A DNA stretch of 64,000 nt from Bacteroidaceae bacterium. GTDB taxonomy: Bacteria; Bacteroidota; Bacteroidia; Bacteroidales; Barnesiellaceae_A. Below the pieces are notes generated by a model. It saw only the letters and a list, made by a program, of their open reading frames with translations, ran no database searches and was not told the DNA's origin. Positions 53,912-63,879 of the stretch are shown here, piece after piece; within the stretch, counting starts at the first letter, position 1, and each line of letters opens with the position of its first letter. The stretch is taken from NCBI GenBank assembly GCA_017481745.1, contig JAFUOV010000006.1:124001-188000 (forward strand), given 5' to 3'. Position numbers and translations under genes: made by a program.

Positions 53912-53942
53912 TTGTTATGTTTGTTGAAAACCATTATCTTTG
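53912..53942 (+). promoter_or_regulatory. Promoter of the HAF-like T9SS-tail gene
   Basis: TTG (53912-53914), a 20-bp spacer and TATCTTTG (53935-53942) lie 31 bp before the ATG at 53974, separating this gene from the capsid-like trio. Confidence 0.7.
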
Positions 53943-53973
53943 CTCCCAGATTTATTTAACCAAACCTATTTTT

Positions 53974-55353
53974 ATGAAAAAAATTTTACTTTCTATTTGT
54001 GCAATGCTTGTAGTTGGTACAGCTGCTGCACAAGACCTTAAAAAAGCAACTCTCTATGTGCCCGAATTTGATGCAGAATATATGGAGGGCATGTTTGGTA
54101 CAATTTATGGTGTTTCGGCTAACGGTGAATATGCTGCCGGTTATGACGATTTTGCTGAATCTTGCGCTTTCATTTGGAAACGTTCTACCGGTAAGTTTGA
54201 AGAAGTGGACTTGGCTTCTATGATTATGGACGTTTCTAACAATGGAACTTTCGTAGGTAACTATTATGTAGAAGTGCCAGGTACCGATGGTGCTGTTGCT
54301 ACACGTCCCGGTTATTACAAAGACGGTGTGTGGTATCCGCTGCCTATACTTCGTGCCGAGGCAAAACTCACTCTTAATGGCGGATCTGCCGACGACATGA
54401 ATGGTTGTGCTATGGCTATCTCGGGCGATGCCAAGTTTATTTCAGGTTATATCACCGATGCCGATGTGTACAAGCTATATCCCGCATTGTGGCAATGGAA
54501 CGAAGAGACACAAGAGTATGACTTGATAAATACTTTTGAAAACATTCAAGAGAATATAGATAAGCTTGATTGTCCTTATGGTTGGGTAGTAAAAGGCATG
54601 TCGGACGATGGTTCAATCCTTACAGGCTTCTCGGAGTGGGGTAGCGGTGCACGTAGTGCTGCAATAATCATCAATGGCGAGGAGAAACGTCTTACTTGCT
54701 TGGAGGATCCCTTGGTAGTTGCCGAGCAAACAGGTATAGATGGTGATTTGGATGCCGAAGGTTTTGCTCAAGTAAGTGCCAACGGACAGTACTTTGCCGG
54801 TAACTATGCATCTTCGGGCAATGGTTCAAACCTTAGCGGTTGGACATGGACAGTTGACCAAGAATCGGTTGTATTTACAGCTCCCTATACTGTTCTTGCT
54901 TGTGTCGACAACAATGGTGTAGCTTATGGTTCATCATCACTTATGGGCAATGCTGCCATGTATAAAGATGGTGTAATGACCGATTTGAGTGATTTGTATG
55001 TATGGGATAGCGTAAACGGTGCTTATATGTCGACTATCTTTGCTGCAAGCAACGATGGCGGTGTATTGGGTGGTATCGCTATGGTTTCATTCAGCATGGG
55101 CCCCTTGCAAATTCCTGCTGTGCTGATTGTTGATGGTACAGAAGGTGTAAACACCGTTAAGGGCGACAGCAACAAAGTGTTTATGGCAAGCGGTTGGGCA
55201 TTTATCGAGGGTGCGTACAACGAGGCTCGCGTATATAACATGCAAGGTGTACTTGTTGCCGAGGCTACCGAAGGCAATATCGACCTTAACAACGTTCCCG
55301 CCGGCGTATATGTTGTAAGCGTTGACGGTCAATCATTTAAAGTTGTGAAGTAA
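53974..55353 (+). CDS. Secreted HAF-repeat-like protein with T9SS tail
   Basis: This 459-residue protein starts at the ATG at 53974; the 19 codons upstream cross the promoter. A signal peptide (about 1-20, GTAAAQ) is followed by repeats built on GxSANGEYAAGY / AFIWKRSTGKFEEV, GCAMAISGDAKFISGY / ALWQWNEETQEY and MSDDGSILTGF. These resemble the propeller-like HAF extracellular repeats. A T9SS tail (ARVYNMQGVLVAEATEG ... GVYVVSVDGQSFKVVK) ends the protein. No catalytic motif is seen. It has its own promoter and terminator. Confidence 0.72.
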   Translation: MKKILLSICAMLVVGTAAAQDLKKATLYVPEFDAEYMEGMFGTIYGVSANGEYAAGYDDFAESCAFIWKRSTGKFEEVDLASMIMDVSNNGTFVGNYYVEVPGTDGAVATRPGYYKDGVWYPLPILRAEAKLTLNGGSADDMNGCAMAISGDAKFISGYITDADVYKLYPALWQWNEETQEYDLINTFENIQENIDKLDCPYGWVVKGMSDDGSILTGFSEWGSGARSAAIIINGEEKRLTCLEDPLVVAEQTGIDGDLDAEGFAQVSANGQYFAGNYASSGNGSNLSGWTWTVDQESVVFTAPYTVLACVDNNGVAYGSSSLMGNAAMYKDGVMTDLSDLYVWDSVNGAYMSTIFAASNDGGVLGGIAMVSFSMGPLQIPAVLIVDGTEGVNTVKGDSNKVFMASGWAFIEGAYNEARVYNMQGVLVAEATEGNIDLNNVPAGVYVVSVDGQSFKVVK

Positions 55354-55373
55354 AAACCAGCTTCATATATAAT

Positions 55374-55411
55374 ACAACAAAGGCTACACGTGCTCGTGTA
55401 GCCTTTGTTGT
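55374..55411. terminator. Bidirectional intrinsic terminator
   Basis: A perfect 17-bp inverted repeat (arms 55374-55390 and 55395-55411) with a TGCT loop separates the convergent HAF-like gene and ligA. T-rich and A-rich flanks are part of the arms. Confidence 0.9.
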
Positions 55412-55429
55412 ATGTAGCAAGCTGTTGCT

Positions 55430-57478
<2,049 letters not shown>

Positions 57479-57495
57479 TCATACCATAAAATGCA

Positions 57496-57526
57496 AAAAG
57501 AGAGTATGCATAGCACACTCTCTTTT
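57496..57526 (-). terminator. Terminator of rplS
   Basis: AAAAGAGAGT (57496-57505) pairs with ACTCTCTTTT (57517-57526), extended by TGC/GCA. A T-rich run follows on the minus strand. Confidence 0.85.
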
Positions 57527-57550
57527 ATTCTATAAAGCGTAATATCTTTA

Positions 57551-57901
57551 TTAGACACGTTTCTCGCGGATACGGGCTTTTTTACCTGTGAGTTTGCGCA
57601 AGTAGTACAATTTAGCACGACGTACTTTACCACGACGGTTGATTGTAATTTTCTCTACGAAAGGCGAGTCGAGGGGGAAGATACGCTCTACACCTACGTT
57701 GCCTGACATTTTGCGCACTGTGAAACGTTTTTTGTCGCCATGACCCGAGATGCGAATTACATCGCCACGGAAATCTTGGATACGCTCTTTGTTACCCTCT
57801 TGGATACGGTAAGATACTGTGATAGTATCACCGCTCTTGAATTCGGGGTGTTGTTTCTTTTCAGAAGCAAAAGCTTCTTCTACAATCTTAATAAAATCCA
57901 T
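57551..57901 (-). CDS. rplS: 50S ribosomal protein L19
   Basis: L19 sits at the 30S-50S interface. The 116-residue protein shows [29 protein letters not shown], SFxVRK-type [18 protein letters not shown] and the C-terminal [19 protein letters not shown], all diagnostic. The start is the ATG at 57901; a longer reading frame upstream lacks conservation features. It stands alone, with its own terminator. Confidence 0.98.
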   Translation of the reverse strand: MDFIKIVEEAFASEKKQHPEFKSGDTITVSYRIQEGNKERIQDFRGDVIRISGHGDKKRFTVRKMSGNVGVERIFPLDSPFVEKITINRRGKVRRAKLYYLRKLTGKKARIREKRV

Positions 57902-58014
57902 TTTTATAGCTATTAAAATGTTATAATTCGCAATATTCACAGACCACTCGTTCTGCCAGAGATTGCGAAAAGCGGTGCAAAGTAACAAAATTTAATTGAG
58001 ATACACAAGTGCTG

Positions 58015-58047
58015 TTGTTTGTTTTTTGAATATTATCATTATATTTG
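58015..58047 (+). promoter_or_regulatory. Promoter of the SGNH hydrolase gene pair
   Basis: TATATTTG (58040-58047) is the -7 element. TTG at 58015 (22-bp spacer) or at 58019 (18-bp spacer) can serve as -33. The ATG is 37 bp downstream. Confidence 0.6.
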
Positions 58048-58083
58048 CGTGTTATTATCTCCGAAACGACGTTTGAATAGGCT

Positions 58084-58725
58084 ATGAAACAAGAGGTTAT
58101 GAATTTTATTGCTTCGCAACGGGCATCTTCGTTTGTGCCTGACGACTTCTATTTGCGCCGGGTTTCGCATTTTGCCCGCCTTAATGTGGGGCGTGGCGAT
58201 ATTGTCATGCTGGGCGATAGCCTTATAAATGGATGTGAGTGGCATGAGTTGCTCGAGCGCCCTTGCGTTAAAAATCGCGGTATCAATGGCGATACGGTCG
58301 AGGGGGTGCGACAACGTGTCGAGGGGATAATGCAAGGTTGCCCTGCCAAGCTTTTTCTGATGGTGGGTATCAACGATGTTTCGCATAATATTGCTGCCCA
58401 AGATGTGGCATGCTCGATTATTGCTTTGGTAGAATATTTGCATCGACTATCGCCCTGCACGCAGGTGTATGTGCATAGCTTGCTACCTTTCAATGCGGCG
58501 ATACATTACGCTTCGTTGAGCGGTAAGGAAGAGGTTGTGTTGCAGATAAATCATTTGTTGAGCGAGGCTGCCGAGGAGTTTGATTATACATATATAAATT
58601 TATATCCGCATTTCTCTACCTCGGCAGGTGTGCTTGATGCCGAGTATTCCAACGACGGATTGCATCTGTCGGGCAGTGGATATGCGTTGTGGGCTCGATT
58701 GTTACAACCTTATATGTGTGAATAG
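58084..58725 (+). CDS. SGNH/GDSL-family hydrolase
   Basis: This 213-residue protein carries the SGNH blocks: Ser46 in VMLGDSLING, Gly in NRGINGDT (about 67-71), Asn98 in MVGINDVS, and the C-terminal SNDGLHLS with Asp191 and His194. It should be an esterase or acetylhydrolase, perhaps acting on acetylated sugars; platelet-activating-factor acetylhydrolase-like proteins look similar. There is no clear signal peptide, so it is probably cytoplasmic. The next gene starts one base after its stop codon. Confidence 0.85.
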   Translation: MKQEVMNFIASQRASSFVPDDFYLRRVSHFARLNVGRGDIVMLGDSLINGCEWHELLERPCVKNRGINGDTVEGVRQRVEGIMQGCPAKLFLMVGINDVSHNIAAQDVACSIIALVEYLHRLSPCTQVYVHSLLPFNAAIHYASLSGKEEVVLQINHLLSEAAEEFDYTYINLYPHFSTSAGVLDAEYSNDGLHLSGSGYALWARLLQPYMCE

Positions 58726-58726
58726 C

Positions 58727-59449
58727 ATGCAGTTGAAGTCTCTATACATATTACTATTTGCCATGTTGTTGCTTTCGGCGCAGTCGCAACAGCAGGAAGA
58801 TGCTGTTCGGGATGAACTATCACGTCGGGCTGTTCAGTGTGATAGTGTCGGTGTCGATAGTTGTGCCAAGTATGCCGAGGATTGGGTCGCCGCATTGCCG
58901 CAAGAAGAGTTGCTTTTTTATGCTCGACAAGCCGAGAAGGTGCTCTATGGACCTTATCCTTCCTATTGCAATCGTGTGATGTATCGTACACTGCTTGGCA
59001 GATTGTTGCAAGATGCAAGTGATGATGTGGCTTTGTTGCGTTACAAATATCAATACGAAATGTTGTGCAGAAACAACGAAGGCGATTGTGCTACCGATTT
59101 TGTGTACTACGATGCCGATGGCAAGGAGCATAGCCTGTCGGATAGTCGAGGTGCGCGCACCTTGTTGATATTTAACGACCCCGAGTGCGAGGAGTGTGCG
59201 TTGCTGCGCGAGCATATTGTTGCAACAGGCGAGTTGGCAGGATGTTTAGTGGATAGCACAACAACAGTGCTATTGGTATATCCCGACGAGCCTACCGATG
59301 CATGGCGCGAGGCTGTGATGCACTATCCCTCGACGTGGATTGTAGGATACTCGGAAGATGTGTCGGACTTGTACGACCTGCGCACCCTGCCCTCTACCTA
59401 TTGGCTCGATAAGGAACAACGTATAATGAAACGCGATGCACATCAATAA
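58727..59449 (+). CDS. Secreted thioredoxin-fold protein (DUF5106/TlpA-like)
   Basis: This 240-residue protein starts at the ATG at 58727, one base after the SGNH stop codon; a longer frame overlapping that gene is rejected. A signal peptide (about 1-20, LLLSAQSQ) is followed by a helical part. A thioredoxin-like domain begins near 125 (FVYYDADGKEHSLSD) and has the redox pair in FNDPECEECALLREHI. The end (LPSTYWLDKEQRIMKRDA) is typical of TlpA-like folds. It may be a periplasmic thiol-disulphide protein. The N-terminal half resembles Bacteroidota DUF5106-type proteins. Confidence 0.7.
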   Translation: MQLKSLYILLFAMLLLSAQSQQQEDAVRDELSRRAVQCDSVGVDSCAKYAEDWVAALPQEELLFYARQAEKVLYGPYPSYCNRVMYRTLLGRLLQDASDDVALLRYKYQYEMLCRNNEGDCATDFVYYDADGKEHSLSDSRGARTLLIFNDPECEECALLREHIVATGELAGCLVDSTTTVLLVYPDEPTDAWREAVMHYPSTWIVGYSEDVSDLYDLRTLPSTYWLDKEQRIMKRDAHQ

Positions 59450-59501
59450 AATGCTGCATGGGTTTTATTGATAAACCAATAGCCTTGCTGTCATGCGTTG
59501 A

Positions 59502-61217
59502 TTACTTGTTTGTGCTCTTAAATTCTTTGATTATTGCTATTTTATTTTCGTATTTGGGAAAAGATACGAAGCCATTATTAACTCTTGCAGTCTCACCTGT
59601 GTATAGCTCAATCACAGTGGTGCCATTGTGAAATATGTTATCGGTCGGAATTAGCTCTCCTTCATTGGGTTTCAACCTTATAAGGATTGTATCGGTGTCG
59701 TTATATCTTATACAAGTATGGACATCAAGAGTATGCTGCTTTCCGGTACCAATAACAGGATTTGAACTCCGAATTTTTCCAAGTTTTTGGAAATGTTGTA
59801 GGAGGACGGTATTTATATTTTCCCAATCCATATCCGAGCGGAATGCTTGGTCGCTGTCAACATTTAATCGGGCTTCACTAAGTTCACGACACGTTTCATC
59901 TCCGTAGAATACCTGAGCTACCCCGGGTGATAGCAGGAGTGTTGTTGCGCAGTCAATCATATTAGTCATATCTGCATCACGATGATACGAGTTGTTCAGA
60001 TAACTGAACGGATGCCAATCGCTATGCGATGCTACACTATCGGCGTATGCCTGCCACGTATATGTGATGTTGTCAAGATCGCCATATTTAGGGAAATAAA
60101 AATTCACCAAACTACTAAATCCTGCATCGGCATATTGGGACTTATAATCAATAGATGCACAGTCATAATCGCCTGTCATATAGAAGTTGTCAGTCCACTG
60201 TGATGCAGGAGAATCGGGGTGTGAAGCACGCCATTTTTCAAGCGCCACATTGCAAGCTTGGTGCAGTTCCTTCCAACGGTTGATGTGAACATTCTCTACA
60301 ATATCGCAACGAAAACCGTCTATGCCGAATTCTTCAACCCACGATGCAATCCATGCAATGACATATTGCACCGGCGACCATTCCCTATCTTTGCGCAACT
60401 TGCGTGCCGACGGATTGACCCACGCATCGTTTGATGTGCCCTCGTTATTCCACTTCCTATGGAGAAAATCAGGAATCCTTACAGGTGTTTCACTTTCGTC
60501 CTTGAAATCCGGCATGCCGAACAATGTGGCTTCCAATGGATTATTCTCGTCCCAATTTTCATCGGGCATACGAATCCATCCACGATCATACCATCCGCTC
60601 CAATTAAGACGGTTGGCATAGAAATCGTCATAACTCCAATCGCGACGATGTTCTACTGCCTGGGCTTCAGTCAGCCCGGTTTCTGTAAATCCGGTCTGAA
60701 CAGCATCAAGCAATGTCGGGTATCCCGGATTGTTAAGATTGGCTCCGAGCATCACCCTGATACCCTGCGAGTGAAGTGTGTCGATAAGTTCGCGGAATTC
60801 TTCTATTGTTCCATAGTTCTTATCAATCTGGGTGTAGTCGAGGGGATAGTAGCCATGATAGCCATAATGAGGGAAATCATTTACCGAACCCGACCCCGAC
60901 ATCCAGCCGTGAATTTGCTCATAGACGTCGGTCATCCATACAACATCTATGCCCAAGTCGGAGAAGTATCCTTCTTCGGCTTTCTTAAGCATTCCTTTGA
61001 AATCACCGCCGTGAAAAGTTGCGGCGTTCAATCGTTCGCTACCATAATCCACAATGCGTCCGTAATTGACATCGTTTGACAAATCGCCATTGCAAAAACG
61101 GTCGGTAATTACAAAATAGACAGTGGCATTGCCCCAATCAAAGTTGGACTCCTTGGAATATGCCGAATGGCATAAACCGATAAGTACCAGTGCGATAAAT
61201 AAATAATTTTTTCTCAT
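59502..61217 (-). CDS. GH13 alpha-amylase-family protein with degenerate catalytic motifs
   Basis: This 571-residue protein has a signal peptide (about 1-20) and a MalS-like GH13 barrel (VYFVITDRFCNGD, FHGGDFKGM, YHGYYPLDYTQID). Region II is intact with nucleophile Asp305 (GIDGFRCDIVEN). Region I reads RVMLGANLNN where DxVxNH is expected. The acid/base glutamate of region III is replaced by Asp350 (YMTGDYD). Region IV has LNNSYHRD in place of the usual HD. The barrel ends with PGVAQVFYGDET and a C-terminal beta domain. It is probably a binding or weakly active relative. It sits ahead of a LuxR-type regulator gene on the same strand. Confidence 0.8.
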   Translation of the reverse strand: MRKNYLFIALVLIGLCHSAYSKESNFDWGNATVYFVITDRFCNGDLSNDVNYGRIVDYGSERLNAATFHGGDFKGMLKKAEEGYFSDLGIDVVWMTDVYEQIHGWMSGSGSVNDFPHYGYHGYYPLDYTQIDKNYGTIEEFRELIDTLHSQGIRVMLGANLNNPGYPTLLDAVQTGFTETGLTEAQAVEHRRDWSYDDFYANRLNWSGWYDRGWIRMPDENWDENNPLEATLFGMPDFKDESETPVRIPDFLHRKWNNEGTSNDAWVNPSARKLRKDREWSPVQYVIAWIASWVEEFGIDGFRCDIVENVHINRWKELHQACNVALEKWRASHPDSPASQWTDNFYMTGDYDCASIDYKSQYADAGFSSLVNFYFPKYGDLDNITYTWQAYADSVASHSDWHPFSYLNNSYHRDADMTNMIDCATTLLLSPGVAQVFYGDETCRELSEARLNVDSDQAFRSDMDWENINTVLLQHFQKLGKIRSSNPVIGTGKQHTLDVHTCIRYNDTDTILIRLKPNEGELIPTDNIFHNGTTVIELYTGETARVNNGFVSFPKYENKIAIIKEFKSTNK

Positions 61218-61242
61218 TACAAGATGTTTTTGATATTTTCTG

Positions 61243-61273
61243 CAAAAATATCTTGAAATGAAAATATTTGCAA
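61243..61273 (-). promoter_or_regulatory. Promoter of the GH13 gene
   Basis: On the minus strand TTG (61273-61271), a 20-bp spacer and TATTTTTG (61250-61243) lie 26 bp before the start codon. It lies between the LuxR gene's stop and the GH13 start. Confidence 0.6.
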
Positions 61274-61296
61274 TACTGATTTATAACCACATCGGG

Positions 61297-62067
61297 TTAT
61301 AACAGCCTCATAGATATAGCTGCTGTCAGTGCCTCTACGGAATTTCCCACACACAATCGTTCAAGAATATTTTGCCGGTGTCGGTTAACCGTATGTACAC
61401 TGATACCCAATATATCGGCAATCTGTTTGCTTAGCTTTCCCTCCTTGATAAGCAACAGTATTTCCTTTTCACGATTGGTCAAAATATGTCTCTTCTGGTC
61501 GGAGAAAGAGAAACTGATAATGTCGCCCGAGTGGTTGTTAATTATTTGAGGATTGATACCTGAGATAACCTCTTGGCAAGATGACAAGTCATAGCAACAC
61601 AGAATTAACCATATTTTCCCGGCAGGCGAGTGTCTCATTATTTGAGTACTGTTGTCAAAAACACGATAAACCCCATTGTCATCCTTAATTCTTATGCGGC
61701 AAGTAGCCTTGTATTGCAATTTTTCTCTTGCAGGCAGTGGATTTACAAACTTAAAGAATTCATATTCCAACATTCGTTTCTCCACAAGATCCTCCGGATG
61801 AATCCTATTGTAGATAATATCTTCATCACTTGACCCTATTTCCTTATATATAGGAGCTCCTTCCATCCCCAGCAGCGATGCAAGTTCGCCACAATAGAGA
61901 TAACAATAGTCGCGTGCCGCATCGGTAATCACACAACAGGCATTTGTTACAGTAATGATATTCTCGACTACGTTTTTGCAACACTCAATTTCTCCGGCAT
62001 CAAGAGTTTCCTCGTTAAGTTGCTGGGCTGAGTAAATCTGTTCAAGTTCTTTCCGTAATATATCCAT
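61297..62067 (-). CDS. LuxR/FixJ-type transcriptional regulator with PAS-like N-terminus
   Basis: This 256-residue protein ends in a LuxR-type helix-turn-helix (about 196-256, LTNREKEILLLIKEGKLSKQ, ILGISVHTVNRHRQNI). The ~180-residue N-terminal part, with YCYLYCGELASLLGMEGAP and IMRHSPAGKIWLILCCYD, resembles a PAS-like sensor fold as found in Bacteroidota single-component regulators. There is no receiver domain, so it senses a ligand directly rather than being phosphorylated. It lies 79 bp upstream of the GH13 gene in the same direction, so it probably controls it. Confidence 0.82.
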   Translation of the reverse strand: MDILRKELEQIYSAQQLNEETLDAGEIECCKNVVENIITVTNACCVITDAARDYCYLYCGELASLLGMEGAPIYKEIGSSDEDIIYNRIHPEDLVEKRMLEYEFFKFVNPLPAREKLQYKATCRIRIKDDNGVYRVFDNSTQIMRHSPAGKIWLILCCYDLSSCQEVISGINPQIINNHSGDIISFSFSDQKRHILTNREKEILLLIKEGKLSKQIADILGISVHTVNRHRQNILERLCVGNSVEALTAAISMRLL

Positions 62068-62113
62068 ATCCCGATGGCTATCTTTCAGTATTTCCTATAT
62101 AGACTGTTATTTC

Positions 62114-62130
62114 TTACCTTGCAAAGGTAA
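62114..62130. promoter_or_regulatory. Perfect inverted repeat over the LuxR-gene -7 box
   Basis: TTACCTT-GCA-AAGGTAA (7-bp arms) covers TACCTTTG on the minus strand (62129-62122), a candidate -7 element 55 bp upstream of the regulator's start. It could be an autoregulatory operator. Confidence 0.4.
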
Positions 62131-62252
62131 TTAAATAATCCAATCATAGAGGCGTTTGAGGGAAAGAATAGTTTTCCTTGGCAATATGCTATTGGACTAT
62201 ACATTTCGATTTTTTTTATTGGTTATTGCTGAAAAAACAACATAAATAATGC

Positions 62253-62282
62253 TTGTTTCTTTATAAAAAGTTTGTACCTTTG
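62253..62282 (+). promoter_or_regulatory. pyrBI promoter
   Basis: TTG (62253-62255), a 19-bp spacer and TACCTTTG (62275-62282) form a near-perfect Bacteroidota promoter. Transcription should start near 62288, ten bases before a leader ORF and ~190 bases before pyrB. Confidence 0.85.
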
Positions 62283-62297
62283 TGCTACACCACAAAA

Positions 62298-62423
62298 ATG
62301 GTTTGCGCTATGGATGTGAAAAGTAAAACAATGAAGCAACAGCCACAAAGGCTCCCCGATGAGAGTCAAAGGGTTGTTTTTTCACATTCAGTGTTGTTAT
62401 TGAATATTGCGACCGTCCGATGA
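62298..62423 (+). CDS. Putative pyrBI leader peptide (41 codons)
   Basis: An ATG lies ten bases after the expected transcription start and opens a 41-codon frame ending TVR-stop. The stop codon (TGA, 62421-62423) falls in the loop of the terminator before pyrB. The frame runs through a U-rich tract (about 62372-62382, GTTGTTTTTTC) that could act as a pause site. The E. coli pyrBI leader peptide is 44 codons and also ends inside its attenuator. Two internal ATGs (62310, 62331) are alternative starts. The peptide sequence itself (MVCAMDVKSKTMKQQ...) shows no family match. Confidence 0.6.
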   Translation: MVCAMDVKSKTMKQQPQRLPDESQRVVFSHSVLLLNIATVR

Positions 62424-62448
62424 TTGAGTTCGGGTGGGTCGTTTTTTT
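62410..62448 (+). terminator. Attenuator terminator in the pyrBI leader
   Basis: CGACC-GTCCGA (62410-62420) pairs with TCGGGT-G-GGTCG (62430-62441), an 11-bp stem with one bulge and two wobbles, followed by seven T residues. It lies between promoter and pyrB, so it must be conditionally read through. Confidence 0.85.
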
Positions 62449-62477
62449 ATATGCCAACAATTAAAAACAATAATAAA

Positions 62478-63395
62478 ATGAAAAAAGAGAGTTTAGTATC
62501 TATCAATGATATCAGCAAAGAAGAAATCATTGACCTACTCGAAAAGGCGAAAAGCTTTGAGGAAAACCCCAACCGTCGTGTACTCGAAGGCAAGGTGATA
62601 GCAACTCTGTTTTTTGAGCCTTCTACTCGTACTCGTCTCAGCTTTGAGACAGCTGTGAACCGTTTGGGCGGTCGCATCATCGGTTTTAGCGATGCTGCAA
62701 CCAGCAGTTCGTCGAAGGGCGAGTCGCTCAAAGACACTATCATGATGGTGAGCAACTATGTCGACCTTATCATTATGCGCCACTATCTTGAGGGAGCTGC
62801 CCGATATGCTTCGGAGGTATCGTCGGTGCCCATCATCAATGCCGGCGATGGTGCCAACCAACACCCTTCACAGACAATGCTCGACCTCTATTCGATATAC
62901 AAGACACAAGGAACTCTCGAAAACCTCAATATTACGATGGTCGGCGACTTGAAGTATGGTCGCACCGTACACTCGTTGTTGCAAGCCATGTCGCACTTCC
63001 ATCCTACCTTCCACTTTGTAGCTCCCGACGAGTTGAAGATGCCACAAGAGTACAAGATATTCTGCGACGAGCATAATATACCCTATTACGAGCATCGTGA
63101 GTTCTCGGAAGAGGTGATAAATCAAGCCGATATTCTCTATATGACACGTGTGCAACGTGAGCGTTTCACCGACCTCATGGAGTATGAGCGTGTAAAGAAT
63201 GTATATATCTTGCACAACAGCATGTTGGCAGGCAGTAAGCCCAACTTGCGTGTGTTGCACCCGCTACCTCGTGTCAATGAGATTGCATACGATGTAGACG
63301 ATAATCCCAAGGCATACTATTTCCAACAAGCCAAGAATGGTCTGTTTGCCCGACAAGCTATTATCTGCAAAGTATTGGGCATAGATGTTGATTAA
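62478..63395 (+). CDS. pyrB: Aspartate carbamoyltransferase catalytic subunit
   Basis: PyrB joins carbamoyl phosphate and aspartate, the committed step of pyrimidine synthesis. The 305-residue protein has the carbamoyl-phosphate motif STRTR (49-53), the 80s loop Lys in [23 protein letters not shown] and [10 protein letters not shown]. The ATG at 62478 is the start; an in-frame TTG at 62424 lies within the attenuator hairpin. It is followed at 22 bp by the regulatory chain gene, so the holoenzyme is the allosteric PyrB6-PyrI6 type. Confidence 0.97.
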   Translation: MKKESLVSINDISKEEIIDLLEKAKSFEENPNRRVLEGKVIATLFFEPSTRTRLSFETAVNRLGGRIIGFSDAATSSSSKGESLKDTIMMVSNYVDLIIMRHYLEGAARYASEVSSVPIINAGDGANQHPSQTMLDLYSIYKTQGTLENLNITMVGDLKYGRTVHSLLQAMSHFHPTFHFVAPDELKMPQEYKIFCDEHNIPYYEHREFSEEVINQADILYMTRVQRERFTDLMEYERVKNVYILHNSMLAGSKPNLRVLHPLPRVNEIAYDVDDNPKAYYFQQAKNGLFARQAIICKVLGIDVD

Positions 63396-63417
63396 CCCTT
63401 TTAAAACACAGGAAATT

Positions 63418-63879
63418 ATGACTAACTCCAAGAAAGAACTTGCCGTTGCCGCGCTTGAGAACGGTACTGTTATAGACCGCATCCCCTCGGAACAACTCTT
63501 TAAGGTTGTGTCGATGCTTCGCCTCGATACCATCACCGATAGTATTACTATTGGAAACAATTTTGGCAGTAAGAAGATTGGCAAAAAGGGTATCATCAAA
63601 GTTGCCGACTATTTCTTTAAAGACGAAGAGATAAACAAGATAGCGCTTATCGCCCCGCAAGCTACCATCAACGTTATCCGCGATTATAAAGTAGTGGAGA
63701 AGTATAGCATTACGTTGCATGATAAGTTGTGCGGAATTATACGTTGCAACAACCCCAAGTGTATCAGCAATAACGAGCCTATGGAGACAGTGTTCCATGT
63801 AACACGTCGTGAGCCGTTGGAGGTTACTTGCCACTATTGCAATCGCCCGATGGAGTCGCACGAAATAGAGATTTTGTAA
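63418..63879 (+). CDS. pyrI: Aspartate carbamoyltransferase regulatory subunit
   Basis: PyrI binds CTP or ATP and transmits allosteric control to PyrB. The 153-residue protein has the same length as E. coli PyrI. The nucleotide-binding part (GTVIDRIPSEQLFKVV) is followed by the zinc domain with four cysteines (CGIIRCNNPKCI and VTCHYCNRPM). The start is the ATG at 63418; 11 upstream codons overlap the pyrB end. Its stop codon overlaps the next start by one base (TAATG). Confidence 0.97.
   Translation: MTNSKKELAVAALENGTVIDRIPSEQLFKVVSMLRLDTITDSITIGNNFGSKKIGKKGIIKVADYFFKDEEINKIALIAPQATINVIRDYKVVEKYSITLHDKLCGIIRCNNPKCISNNEPMETVFHVTRREPLEVTCHYCNRPMESHEIEIL

Noticed and set aside
62424..62477. Upstream TTG start extending PyrB by 18 residues
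   Set aside because: The extension is the 3' arm and T-run of the attenuator, and the family starts at the ATG at 62478.
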